This document shows positions 1-10,860 of a stretch of 64,000 nt of DNA, one piece after another (position 1 is the first letter of the stretch; every line of letters begins with the position of its first letter). The notes beneath the pieces are model-generated. The model did not search any database and was not told the DNA's origin. It saw only the letters and a program-made list of their open reading frames with translations. Made by a program: the position numbers and the translations under genes. Source of the stretch: Undaria pinnatifida (Eukaryota; Sar; Phaeophyceae; Laminariales; Alariaceae); contig JABAKD010000004.1 in NCBI GenBank assembly GCA_012845835.1, positions 7,395,550-7,459,549 on the forward strand, in the 5' to 3' direction.

Positions 1-2365
1 TGGAGAGAATAGTACCATATAGTACCCGTATCGTAACACGCGTCTCAACCTGTGCATGGAAGCCAAAAGCAGCACCCTTCACTGGATCGTTGCATGTCGT
101 ATTTTACTGTTGTCGAAGAGGTGCCACCCAGATCCCAACATATATCGTTCGTGGGCCCCGGCGTATGGAGTTGGAATGGGCTCTTCACCCGTCGAACATC
201 TTTGAATGTGGCGAAATAAGTCGTCGTCCCCGGCATTGACTTGTTTGTCGTTACCCCCGTGTCTTCGTAGATTGTCCAAGGCATGTGGCAGCACGAACCG
301 AAGGACAGGCCCTCGGCCAGACAGGTTGTTGCGCGCTTGGAGGGAATAGTGGATTCGCTGCCGTGAGAGCTAATCGGCCCTGCTGAGCGCAAAGAGGAGC
401 CCTATAGCTGATGGGCACACCTAAGGTCCTGTGGTTGCATCTAGACGATCCAATCGTTGCAAAGAGATGTTGACTCGATGTATGGGCGCCAGAGAAGCAG
501 GGCCGTCACGGCTCCTAAATAGCGTCGATAGGCGTCCCGTTTGTCGTTTTTTTCTTGTATAGGTGTATCGGGTCGGTGTAGATTTTCTTTGGATACGTGC
601 CACCACAGGGATATCTCGTGTCGGCAAACACGTTTTCGACTAACGGGGATATTCAAGTCTCGTCAGCGTCTACCTACTGCACGATTACGGCGTTGTCTAC
701 ACGAACAATCTTCCACTGCCAGGCAACGTGGCTTTCCAGGCGCAACGTTAGACTACAAATATTGCTCAACACACTGTGAGGCTTTCGTTTTTCTTTTTTT
801 GGAGTTTCACTTGGCTTCTGCCGTGTTTCTCATATATGTTCGCTGCCTCGTAGGGCATCAAAAGAGGTCTTGTGCTGGGAGGGGGACGTTTTACGGTACG
901 TCGTAGCCCCCCCAACGTTCCTCCACCGAAATCGCCGGATTCAAAACCAGCTCCCGGTCGTATCTCCCGAAAGGCGGTGTCCCTCGACACCCCGACATCA
1001 TCGATCGATAGTACTTTGCACACAGGAAAATATAAGTTTTTTTCTTTTAAAGAGTATCCTTCCTTGTGTCGAGCAGCCGTGATACGTTATAGAAAGTCGC
1101 TGGTTTCGGGGGGAGCTATCGTAGAATTACTCGAGGGTGGAATACAACTGTCGAAACAATCTCAGGAATTTCGACGTCAACCGCACCAATCCCCCTGGCC
1201 TTTGGTGTCCGAATCCCGCAATGTTTTACATTTGACGGGAGCTGTTCCTGAGGAACTAGACTACACGACCAAAGATTATAATTAATTGATGTTTGCGTTG
1301 TTCTTGTCTGGTCAACACTGTCCACGTCCATGTTTCGGTTTGTCGTGCTTTCCCAACTATGTATCTCACTCGATGTTCTTTGAGGACCAAAGGGATCTTG
1401 GTGGTTGGCAGGAGAAACTCATCGGACACACGTAGGGTATTAATGAGGCATCGGCCACGTGAAGCAGCCAAAGGTGCAGTAGGGTGTGTACCGGAGGGCA
1501 ACGATACACAAACGACCCTATTCTACTGTGTAGTATGTATAAAAGTTGCTGGCCTCTATTATTTGATTCCAAACTACCGATTTTGCCGTTGTGTCGAACT
1601 TTCACCAATCCCAGTTGCCGGCCCCGGCATAAAGGAGGTTTGAGGATTGGGGAGGGAAAAACAAGTCTACATTAGCTTAATGTAACATTATCTCCCACAC
1701 GAAGAAAACCAGCCTTTTACGTAGGTAGGTGTGGGGGGTGGCTGCATCGCAAATGTTTGGAATAATATACAACACTTTTTCGCATGTGCATATATATGTT
1801 TTTGGAATTGTCAACATTTCGATCGGCCGTCATTTTTCGGTTCCTGAACTCCTGTCTCGGCAAGGCTGGCTTTGGGTTTTGCCAGAAACCAAAATATCGT
1901 GGGACGTATTTATGTATGTATATATGATTACGGCGTCGATCCCACGAACCCAACTCCTGCTGCTCAAGAAGGGTATTTCCAAATTTAATCAATGCACGCA
2001 AGGGTAGTAGAGCATGTGATCTTTCTAATATTTTGTTTAGCTTAGTATTTTTCAATCATAGTGATATTCACTCGGTTGCTAACGCTACACGGACGTAACG
2101 AGCGCTCCTACCCCAGCCGGTAAGCGTCGGAGTGTCCACGTGAAAGCAGCCGCAGTTTGGGCGAGCCGAGTGCAAGACTCGGACAGAGACACGACAGAAG
2201 GGGTGGCGAGCGCGGGTGGGCAACCTTGCCCGCCCGGCCGCCAAGGGTTTGCTGACATGCCACCCTAGCTGATGAACTAGGGACACTACCTCTTTAGCGC
2301 ATTCGTAGGACAATACACATGGGACAAGACATATCGGACAAGATATAAATATATATATACATATT
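1..2365. other. Unassigned stretch, no supported gene
   Basis: No recognisable protein, RNA gene or repeat. The longest open frames (for example 872-1285 on +, and 45-392 on -) have no family motif, no good start context and compete with equally long frames on the other strand. An AT-rich (TA)n patch lies at about 2345-2365, just before the C-rich repeat block. Confidence 0.6.
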
Positions 2366-3075
2366 TTTCTCCTCGCTTTTTCTTGCTTAAACGCCCCACC
2401 TAATATCAAAATCCGCACGAGTAATAAACACTTCCACGCCCTGGATATTGCCTCGTTATCGTTTTAGAGCCGTCCATGCCGCTGCTGCAATTCCCACCCA
2501 CCCCCGCCCTCACCGCCCCCTCCTTCCCTACCAGCAGCACCATTGCCTGGACCAAGCACCACGCGTATAGCAAACCCTTACATATATGCGACCTAAAGCC
2601 CCCTTCCCCCGCCCCCCGCCCCACCCGGCCCATTTCCCCCCCCATCCCCCACAAGAAAGATTTATAGTTTCCACGCTCAAATTGACCTGCCCCACCCGTC
2701 CCCTTCCCCCCCTCCCCCCTCCCGCCCCCCTTTTGATCAAAATCAGGCCCCCACGTACTTCAAATCTCCGTCCTCCCCTCACCGGATATTTGACTCACAC
2801 GATTCACTTGATAAACTGATGCATTTCCTTCCACAGCTGTCAGATTTTGTCTCCCTCGAAAACGGGTTATATAGTTTCCAGGCAGAGACTGCCTAACATC
2901 ACCCTGTTGACCCTAATAGCTACACTGTAGTTGCAAGGGGAGTCGCCGACCTATATCCTTAATGAGGACCCACAGCCCGTAATACGCGCGATCGGAGTAT
3001 CACACACAGCTGGCAAAGATGAGTTTCGACAAAATTTTCGATCTCACAGCTGGTGTGCATTATATTACATGTGAC
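2366..3075 (-). repeat. CR-A composite repeat, unit 1 of tandem pair
   Basis: This is a C-rich copy, so it is reverse-oriented relative to the G-rich form of the family. It reads in order: a T module (2370-2620, with the GCTATACGCG-type motif as its complement), an S module, then the terminal module (2820-3055). The terminal module contains the complement of GGATATAGGTCGGCGACTCC and ends near CTCACAGCTGG at 3043-3053. A transition into the next unit (ATGTGACCTAAACC) follows. The poly-C runs are part of the element and lie between modules. Confidence 0.8.
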
Positions 3076-4082
3076 CTAAACCTCCTAACCCCCCCCTCCC
3101 CCCCCTCCCCCCCTTCTCGCTCTCCCTTGCTCAAACGCCCCACCTGATATCGAAATCCGCCACATTAATAAACACTTCACGCACTGGATATCATCTCATT
3201 ATCTTTCTAGAGCCATCCATGCCGCTGCTTCCCCCCCCCCCCCCCCCGCCCCGAACGCCCCCTTCTTCCCCATCACCCGCACCATCGCCTAGACCTAGCA
3301 CCACACGTATAACAAAACCCTCACCTACAACCCTTCCCCCCCCCCCCCCCCCCCTACCCCCCACCTCCCCAATCCCCCCACCCCGTTCCACCCCCATCCC
3401 CTCGGACACTCCGCCCTCTCTCTACTCACTGATTGGTACGACTTACCCCAGGATATACATGATAAACTGATACATTCTTTCCAAAGCCGTCACATATATC
3501 CCCTCGACATAATGCATAGTTTTCACGCGCAGATTGAGCTGCCCCACCTGCCCCACTCCCGTCCCAACCCCCCCCTATAATAAACTGGTTCCTTTTTTTT
3601 TCCAAAACCGTCAGATTTATCCCCTCAAAAGGATTTATAGCTTCCACGCACAAATTGCCCGCCCGTCCGCCCCCGCCCCCCCTCAGTCCCCCCCCCCCCC
3701 TCCCTCCCTTCCCCCCCCTCTAATCCCGCTCACTTTTGATCAAAACCAGACCCCCACGTCCTTCAAAACTTTGACCCCCCCCTCACCGGTTATTCGACTT
3801 CCAGGATTCACGTGATAAACGGATACACTTCCCTCCACAGCTGTCAGATTTTGTCCCCCTCAGAAACGGGTTTTATAGTTTCCGCGCACAGTTTGCCTAA
3901 CATCACCCTGTTGACCCTGATAGCTACACTGTAGTTGCAAGGGGAGTCGCCGACCTATATCCTTAATGATGACACACAACCCGTAATACGCGCGATCGGA
4001 GTATCACACACAGCTTGCAAAGATGAGTTTCAACGAAATCTTCGATCTCACAGCTGGAGTGTATTTTCATTTTATATAATAT
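3076..4082 (-). repeat. CR-A composite repeat, unit 2 of tandem pair
   Basis: A second C-rich CR-A unit directly abuts unit 1. It contains one T module (3130-3330), three S modules separated by poly-C tracts (3430-3850), and the terminal module at 3840-4070 ending CTCACAGCTGGAGTG followed by TATTTTCATTTTATATAAT. The terminal module closely matches those at 26870-27115 and, in reverse, 36505-36760. Confidence 0.85.
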
Positions 4083-5625
4083 TCCTGGTACAGCAGCAGC
4101 ATCATTTTTTCTTTTTTTCTATCCGATTCAGGTACATACTATACGGCAATTAGTATATAGGAAGAAGCGAGAAATGAAGGGCGAAGATATTAAATGGGAT
4201 GGAAAACAAAACAAAGAAAATAAAAGAAAAATAAATGACTACGAACACCGACACCCCACCGATCCACTCCTGTACAAGGTTTTTGCGCTGACGCGCATCG
4301 CTTCACGAGAAATATTGCTGGGTGGTGTTGGGACAACCGGCCCAGGGGTCAGCCGACCCACCCAGTTACTCTCTCACCCACAACTCACAACGCACACCCA
4401 CCAACCTATATACTTGCCCATGAGCCGAAAAGGTTTCTGTGCTGGCATAAATCGCTATAAATACAAAACGATCTAATCAATGACAATTGCAGCAACACAG
4501 CAAAAAGAGAAGAACCGCCAACGCAGTAGCTTAATGCAGTTTGGAGTTTGACCACTTGAAGGCGTCTGTCACGCTCCTCATTCCCACCGTTCTTGTAAAG
4601 GGGCAGGGGCGGTACTATATAGCAGTCACGCATCCCCCTGCTTGCGCAGCAGCAGCCTGCGTACAAGCTACGCACAGCTCAGAGCAACGGAGAAAAAGGG
4701 AGAGAGCAAGAGAGAGTGGTCACAATGAGCACAGCCTCCACGGTGAAGACCCCTGCTACAACCCTCCTTCGACAAGACTACAGCTTGGATACAAAGCGTC
4801 TGCGGAAAGCCAGCCGATGGCGAGGACTTCATCTGCTGCTGCGGGGCCAACTTCGGTGACGGTTCTGGAATGGACGAGGGCCAGGCCATTGAGCATGCGT
4901 GTTCGGCACAGCACAAAGAGTGAGTGGAGGTGCATGAGGGCTGTGGTGTGATATTGGAGGGTAACGTGTACCTCGCAGCAGCAGCAGCAGCAGCAGCAGC
5001 AATACCAGAAGCCGTAGCCGCATGATCAAAATCGCCAAAACAACGCGCACGAACTGCGAAGCAACTAGGTTATTCCGCGTCCCTGTTGGTCCCTGCACGC
5101 CTTTCGCATGCGAGCAGAGCACTTTGCCTATCGGAAAAATCGCCGCGAAGACCAGCAGGGGCAACTGGGTGTGCAAGAAGTGCAAGCGCGATTTTGGACG
5201 CAATATAGAGCAACTGAGCCGGACCAGACGTGGAGACTCACGGACAGTCGCTTCAACACAAGTGAGGACTTGTGAGGACAGCAGTTGTTGCATTCACTAG
5301 CACAAGCAGTTTCGATAAACAAATGAAAAAAGTCAGCTGTGAGTACGACCGATTGAATTATTGAAACTCAACTTTGCAAGCTGCGTGGTACATTAAATCT
5401 ATGTTTTATTTATGATATCGTGTTTGTGAAATATACCTGGATGTTAGTATGTAACACTGCTTCACAATTTTTACGGGAGGTCGTTCGCGCGTGTTCAGCA
5501 GTTTGGGAACTGCCACGCTGGACGTATTTTAGTCGCGCAGTGTATGACGCTGCAGGCCTTGTCGATGTGTGTACGATATGTGAAAAGCAGGAGCAAAGTC
5601 GTACTTTCTTTCCACGGCTGATCAA
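4083..5625. other. Unassigned stretch with GCA repeat and Cys/His-rich fossil frame
   Basis: No gene is supported. One forward frame at about 4790-4912 (ending TGA) contains FICCCGANF followed by IEHACSAQHKE, a Cys/His spacing that recalls a small zinc finger. It has stops on both sides and no start. A frame at 5022-5300 contains WVCKKCKRDFG. The two are in different frames and could be remnants of one coding region or chance. Confidence 0.3.
4975..5001 (+). repeat. (GCA)9 trinucleotide microsatellite
   Basis: Nine uninterrupted GCA units. Depending on frame they would encode poly-Ala, poly-Gln or poly-Ser, or poly-Leu on the other strand. This inflates several open frames here and is not evidence of a gene. 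Confidence 0.95.
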
Positions 5626-5970
5626 TTGCTATTGCTCATGTCGAAAGTTGCATGTCGACCAACGTGTGTCGACAGGGGTGCTTGTGCCGAGGCGGCGGTG
5701 GGGAGGCGGCGCACATTGCTGGATTTTTTAAAACCGAAGAGCGCCACGGACGGCGCGAAGGCGTCGCCGGTGTTAATGGACAGTAGTAGCGGCGAGAGCG
5801 CAAGCGGTGACGCTGACGTCGTGGCGACGGGAGTTGTGAGCAGGGGTGAGGGTGGTGCGGGCGCGGGCAGTGACGCCGACGTGGTTGCGACGGGAGATGT
5901 GAACGGGCTTGAGGATTGTGAGGCGCGGGCATTGATATGGATGGTGTTTCCTCCGACACTGCAGACGTGA
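5626..5970 (+). pseudogene. Candidate coding fossil with internal duplication
   Basis: The open frame of about 115 codons has no convincing ATG in context. It contains RTLLDFLKPK, which resembles short F/L-x-F-x-KPK motifs near the N-terminus of many eukaryotic nuclear and transposase proteins. An acidic Ser-rich stretch follows, then two imperfect copies of DADVVATG, about 21 residues (63 bp) apart. The frame ends at 5968-5970. Plausible-looking frames continue downstream in other phases (5937-6320 and 6098-6559), as expected after frameshifts or across an intron. No family was recognised. It could be the 5' part of a decayed transposon gene. It could also be chance, since the minus strand is open across the same bases. 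Confidence 0.25.
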
Positions 5971-7982
5971 GTGGTCTCGCGGATAGGACGCTTGTCCACG
6001 CTCCCATCTACTGCGCGGGATTACGTCCGGCTGTCCGGGAGCCTGTTTTCCAACATTACCCATCAACTCGCCATGGTATTGGCAACCAGGGGGTGTCGTG
6101 GGAGGCTCGGATAAACCTGAATCGCGTGTCTTTCCACGCGGTGCCAACTGCCTCCCGCGGCATCTTGAGCCCAGGCTGTGCGGGAACGGTGGAACAACAA
6201 GGAGGCACGTGCGCGCCGTATTTGGACATCAAGGGCACGAAGGCTTACAGGGTTTCGTGCCCAAGCGCGGCGCTTGCCCACCATCAATTATTTCTGACTA
6301 CATTGACCACCTTGCATTGACGCAAGGATTTACATACCTAAACAACCTAAAGTACAGTTTGACACCCCTTGCTTTTGCAATGTTGGCTTGCTTGCCAAGC
6401 CTCTTTGTTAACGCAAGAGTGTGCAGTAAACCATCCACAGGGGCACAGCCAAGAAACGAACCATCAAGCAAGGAAAAAAAAAAATCTTGGAAAAAAAAGT
6501 TTTTTTGGGCCTCGAAGGGGGGAGGGGGGGGGAGGGGGGGGGGGAGGTGTGCGGGATAACCTTCCTTGTGCGCCCTCGATATAATCTATATATAAACATC
6601 ATGGGACATTGTCTCTATGGTCACCATCGTCGCTCAAGTCGGTGTTTATCTCAGCCTCCTGCCTGTACCTTGTCGACCGCCACTATCGTGTAGGTGCGTT
6701 TCATTCCACCAAGAGTTGCTTTTAAATGAAAAACCCTTGTTGTGTTGTATGCGCTGGTTTATCGGGAAAACGTATGTGGTGGTGACCAAACAGCCATGTC
6801 CGCATCGTATATACAAAATTCGCCGTCTTAACACATCACCAACATCTGGCGCCCCGTTACGAATTATAGGTAGTTCGTATCCACCCCGTATCTCACCACC
6901 AAGAAGACCGGACAACTAAACACCAATTACAACAGTACAGTATGCAAGATAGACAACGTGGCCTTGTTGAGAAACACAAGTCATACATTCCGTTTGCGCC
7001 CGGATGTTTCTTCTCACGGCGCAAAAATCTTGAGCTGAAGTTGAGTGACGACATTTCATCAGTCAGGAACCTTGCTTAAAATCAAGGATGAAAACATTAC
7101 CCGCGTGCATCAACGCTAGATTGATTGGTCTATGTCCAGAGCACATGAAGCAGCATGGGTGCATTCAAAGTGGACACCACCGAAACGCATCTTGCGGTAC
7201 GGTTCACACGTCGCACACATAACAGGAAGAGTGAACCAAGAGCTCAGCGGTCGTAGGGAATGAGTGACGACATGACGCACCAAATACACGACCAACATCT
7301 CACTTTAGTCACCAGGGACTTGATAAAGTGAAGAATCCCGCGCATTCTCGATGGCGGCACCTCTTCCTGCTGGTGTTCGTGGTTTTGCTACTGCGGCGGT
7401 GGCGCTGCTTCTTCTGTTGTTCGTGCTGCGGCTGGTGCGAATGACGGTGAGGCGTGACTACTGCGCTCCCACTCTTCCGTGCTTGGATGTGTACAACGCT
7501 TTGTTTAAGGGGGTGCGTCGTCTGCATCTGCTAACCATGCCAGGCTGATCGATGTCCCACTTCTGTGGGGGCGTCTTCATCCGGCGACGAATCGTCCTAT
7601 CAAGCGGTCGTTACTGTTGTTTGGGTGCCTGATCTGAAGACGTTCGCGCTGCTAACACTCCATATGTTGGCGTTGTGCATCGGTATAGCATTTAACGACA
7701 CTCTATATTATCGTAGATCGGCGCGGCCGATATATCTTTGTTTCTTCGATAATTAAGCCGACATATCGAAAAATATCGGCGAGCGAAACGAGCTGGCGAG
7801 CGCATCATCAGAGCTGACGCGCGAAAGAGCAGAAAAGATGGGTACTTTCGCTTCTTTCCCCATCAAAAATAGCGCCAAATGCGTTATCAGAATTGATGTT
7901 GTTCAGCCAACAAATCTGAGCGGTATCTTTCAAAAACATGTTTTATATCATTTTGATATTTAGCGTTTACATGCTGACGGTC
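5971..7982. other. Unassigned stretch with poly-A / poly-G low complexity
   Basis: No gene is supported. An A-run and then a G-run (about 6474-6548) inflate frames on both strands. A 65-codon forward frame at 7351-7548 has an N-terminal hydrophobic stretch (ALLLLLFVLRLV) but no homology was recognised. Short mirrored CGATAT-type motifs occur at 7728-7780 and again near 10880. Confidence 0.45.
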
Positions 7983-8075
7983 GCCCGGGTGGTCTAGTGG
8001 TTGCCCTCGATTAGTACTAACTAACGTTGGTCCTTGAACCTGATTGTCACCGGACTGAGCCTGAAAAAAAAAACA
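7983..8075 (+). mobile_element. Possible tRNA-derived SINE head
   Basis: GCCCGGGTGGTCTAGTGGTT at the start closely resembles the 5' half and A box of a Pol III tRNA-type promoter (TGGTCTAGTGG). About 40 bp later GGTCCTTGAACC sits where a B box would be, but it is degenerate. An A-run follows at 8062-8071. The block does not fold as a complete tRNA, since no matching acceptor stem was found. A SINE remnant is more likely than a tRNA gene. Only one copy was noticed in the window. Confidence 0.35.
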
Positions 8076-8960
8076 AATGTATATTTATGTGCAGAAAATA
8101 TGCAAAATAAAGAATCAATCAGCTGCTGAGAGCGCCTGGAAGCTTCGGGAGGCTCAATTCGACGCGAGTCGTCGAGGAAAGACAAATGTTCATTTAATCT
8201 GACGACAAAAGATGAAGGCACGGACCCCCGATATAGTGGGGCGGGGGAAAAACGGCCCGTTACCTAACCCCGGACCTGAGATACAATTGGGAGGGAGCGC
8301 GACAACATTGCAAGTATAATAAATGAGATGAGGAAAAACTTGAACAAAACCAAAAAATAAATTGAAATCAGCACCGACCGGCCAGCACAGATACACAGAC
8401 ACTAAGGTAAAACATATGGCCTGCTTTGTGTTCAAGAAACGATGTATATGACCAAAAAATAGAGCATTTTCATGTGCCTTATAGAGACGCATAGCCGGCA
8501 AGTAAGTGGCAACCAATATGAAAATATTTCAATTATTCCCGGCCAAGTAAGTATAGGTCTACTGAGACCAACAAAGTGAACCCATTTTTCAAGAACAGTA
8601 GCAAAGCGGTTACAGCTCAAAAATTAAGAGCAAATAGAAACACCGTCGTTTTGCCAATTAATTGTGTGTATAGCAGGTACAACTGTAGGTGTTCTACTTA
8701 TTATTGTGGTAGCGTTTGAACACTACACTGTGGTCCTTCATAATTCGTTCTTACTTGCGTGTAAATCGGACCTGCTCGGCGCTCATTGGGTGCTACTGAC
8801 TTGCGCATGCTTGTTGTCTACTACACTACTGCTGTTGCAGGTAGTTGTGTGTGATGTATCACGTTGAGACGAAGTGTACATCCCCTATTTCCCTGCTAAT
8901 TATCCCTTCTTCATCCCTGCGCAAAAAAAAGTCCGCAAAGATGTCGGCATGATGACTCGC
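8076..8960. other. Unassigned stretch
   Basis: No repeat pair or protein family was recognised. Short frames on both strands (such as 8190-8516 on -) have no supporting motif. Confidence 0.5.
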
Positions 8961-9122
8961 TTCTCTATATAAAAAATAAAATAATAAATAGACTAGATAG
9001 AGACAAATAAAATAAAATAATAAATAGACTAAAGACAAAAAAATATATAGACTAGTCTAGACTAGATCTAGATCTAGACTAGTCTAGACTACTATAATAA
9101 TAGTCTAGTCTAGTCTAGTCTA
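8961..9122. repeat. AT-rich then CTAG-rich low-complexity tract
   Basis: A duplicated AAATAAAATAATAAATAGACTA segment (about 8975-9035) is followed by a run built from CTAG and AGTCTAGA steps (9040-9120). The CTAG run is nearly self-complementary and could extrude as a hairpin. It directly abuts the terminus of the CR-A copy at 9123. Confidence 0.75.
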
Positions 9123-9236
9123 TGCACACTCCAGCAGCTGTGAGATCGAAGATTTCACGTCGAAATTCAACTTTGCAAGCTGTGTGTGATGCTCCGATCG
9201 CTCGTACTTCGGGGTGTGTGTTCTTCTTAAATTAAG

Positions 9237-9495
9237 GAGTCATCCCACGGTAGGAGTTGCACTTTTTGAGCTAAAATGTCGCTGGGCGATTTAGTTCCTC
9301 ATGTATGTGAGGAACTGCCGGCCAATGAAGTATTTTCACGAGTTCTTAGTTTTTGTGGACTAAGGCATAGATACAAGCTTGGTCGGGTTTTTTTGCGAAC
9401 GAATGCCTTCGAAGTCATTTTTCGGGTGAGATATTGAGTTCCTCATGTGAGGAACTCAGGGACTATTGGGTGCAACCCCTACCGTGGGATGACTC
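9237..9495 (+). mobile_element. 259-bp MITE, copy 1, nested in CR-A
   Basis: The ends are terminal inverted repeats of about 26 bp beginning GAGTCATCCCACGGTAGG, with one mismatch between the two ends. A 4-bp direct duplication TAAG flanks it (9233-9236 and 9496-9499). Removing the element plus one TAAG recreates the TTAAGGATAT sequence found at that point in intact CR-A copies, which shows a true insertion. Small palindromes with GTTCCTCA/TGAGGAAC arms lie inside both ends. It has no coding capacity. A second, diverged copy lies at 60400-60688 in the opposite orientation. Confidence 0.9.
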
Positions 9496-9813
9496 TAAGG
9501 ATATTGGTTGGCCACTCCCCTTGGAACTACTGTGTAGCTTGTACCAGGGTCAACAGGGCGATGCTGATCAATCTGTGCGCGAAAGATATAAAACCCGTTT
9601 TTGAGAGGGAGAGAATCTTACAGCTAACTGTGGAAGGAAATGCATCAGTTTATCAAGTATATCCTGTAAGACGTAAAACCGGTGAGGACAGGGTTAGGGG
9701 GGCGGGGTCTGAACCACAAGAGGGAGCGGGGCGGGCGGTGGGCGGGGTTTGAATGACAAGAGGGAGCGGGGCAGGCGGGGGGCGGGGGCAATTCTTGTGC
9801 AGTCGGGTTCCGC

Positions 9814-10546
9814 CAGTCGAAAACGGCCGTTTCGTTGTGGACTGGATTGTTCCGGTCCGTCTTATCGTCAGTCGAGCCGATATTATAGTTTTTTGCGTGT
9901 TCTTCCTAGAGGCGGCTGGTGTGAGGCAGTACTGCTGTAGACTATGGTAGTCGAAAATCGGTTGGAAGCTCTTTGCCTCGTGCGTTCTGCGCCAGCAACG
10001 CGTGCTCGTGCTCGACGATCCCTCGTGCCACGGAGTTGATGGCTTTGGGCTTATAGCCGAAAGCCGCCAACGCTACGTTCGTGGAGGTGCGCTCAGCCGA
10101 GAGCCGACAAAGCTACAGCAGGGGTAGCCGTTGTTCGAAAAATGGTATCGATAGCGCGCGCTGCTGCCGTCGTGTGATGCACGCTGCTGGCGAGCGGAGC
10201 TAGGAATGCGCCACCCTGACTTGCGGCGAGAAGGAAGAGCAGGAACAGCCACGCCTACGTCAGCGCCTTAATTGATGCTGCTGTGTGGTACCTGGTACGT
10301 CGGTGTGTAGGCGTGTGGGTGTGCGCTTGGTGGTGGGATGAACAATGCAATGGATTAAAAAAACACGTGTAAAACTTCTCGACTAAGTTTTCCGGCCTGG
10401 GAATCCAGTAAAAAAAGGTAAGTTTTTCGACTGGATTCCCCGGTCGGCAAACTCAGACGAAAAAACTTGAGTCGAAAAAGCTCTTGTCGACTGTGTAAAT
10501 CACCGCGAATAGGGCTTCTTAAGTCAAAAAAGGCCGTTTTCGACTG
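9814..10546. mobile_element. 733-bp element with 15-bp terminal inverted repeats
   Basis: CAGTCGAAAACGGCC (9814-9828) is perfectly inverted at 10532-10546. Both flanks belong to CR-A, so this is a second nested insertion. No clear target duplication was seen. It has no recognisable protein. It contains an internal hairpin at 10380-10459 and several further GTCGAAAA motifs. The superfamily is not determinable by eye. Confidence 0.6.
10380..10459. other. Long imperfect hairpin
   Basis: The arms 10380-10409 and 10430-10459 are inverted repeats. The inner 11 bp (GGGAATCCAGT) are perfect and the outer part is imperfect, with an A/T-rich loop of about 20 bases. It lies inside the 733-bp element and may be its folded core or a smaller insertion of its own. 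Confidence 0.75.
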
Positions 10547-10860
10547 ACAAATCTGACTCTGAAAGAAATGGCCTCAGAGCGCAAATCCGACGGTTGTGGA
10601 AGAAAATCATCAGTTTATCGTGGATATCCTGAAAGTCGTACAACCGACGAGGAGAGGGCGGAGTGGTCGAAGGGAGGGAGAGGGGGATTTCCAACAGCTT
10701 TAGTTCGCTTGATGGCGTTTCTGCTAGGAGCTTGCTATACGCGTGGTGCTAGGTCTAGGCGATGGTGCGGGTGGTGGTGAAGGAGGGGGCGTTGAGGGGG
10801 GGATATGAATTAGAGCCACGTCACGGATGGTTAGAATGGTAATAAGGTGATATAAACTGT

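Larger units (their letters stand above)
9123..10860 (+). repeat. CR-A composite repeat interrupted by two nested elements
   Basis: The forward-oriented terminal module (ACTCCAGCAGCTGTGAGATC, then GCAAGCTGTGTGTGAT) runs to 9236. It resumes at 9496 with GGATATTGGTTGGCCACTCC, the S module (9575-9690) and G-rich sequence to about 9813. After a second interruption the family resumes at 10547 with an S module (AATCCGACGGTTGTGG, CAGTTTATCGTGGATATCC). A T module follows at 10725-10860 (CTTGCTATACGCGTGGTGCT). Removing the two inserts restores the order seen in uninterrupted copies at 16935 and 36505. Confidence 0.85.

Noticed and set aside
4829-5293. 154-codon minus-strand frame with poly-Leu
   Set aside because: The Leu run is the GCA repeat; the rest has no domain and competes with forward frames.
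7983-8075. Functional tRNA gene
   Set aside because: No matching acceptor or T-arm stem could be drawn; only the 5' half is tRNA-like.
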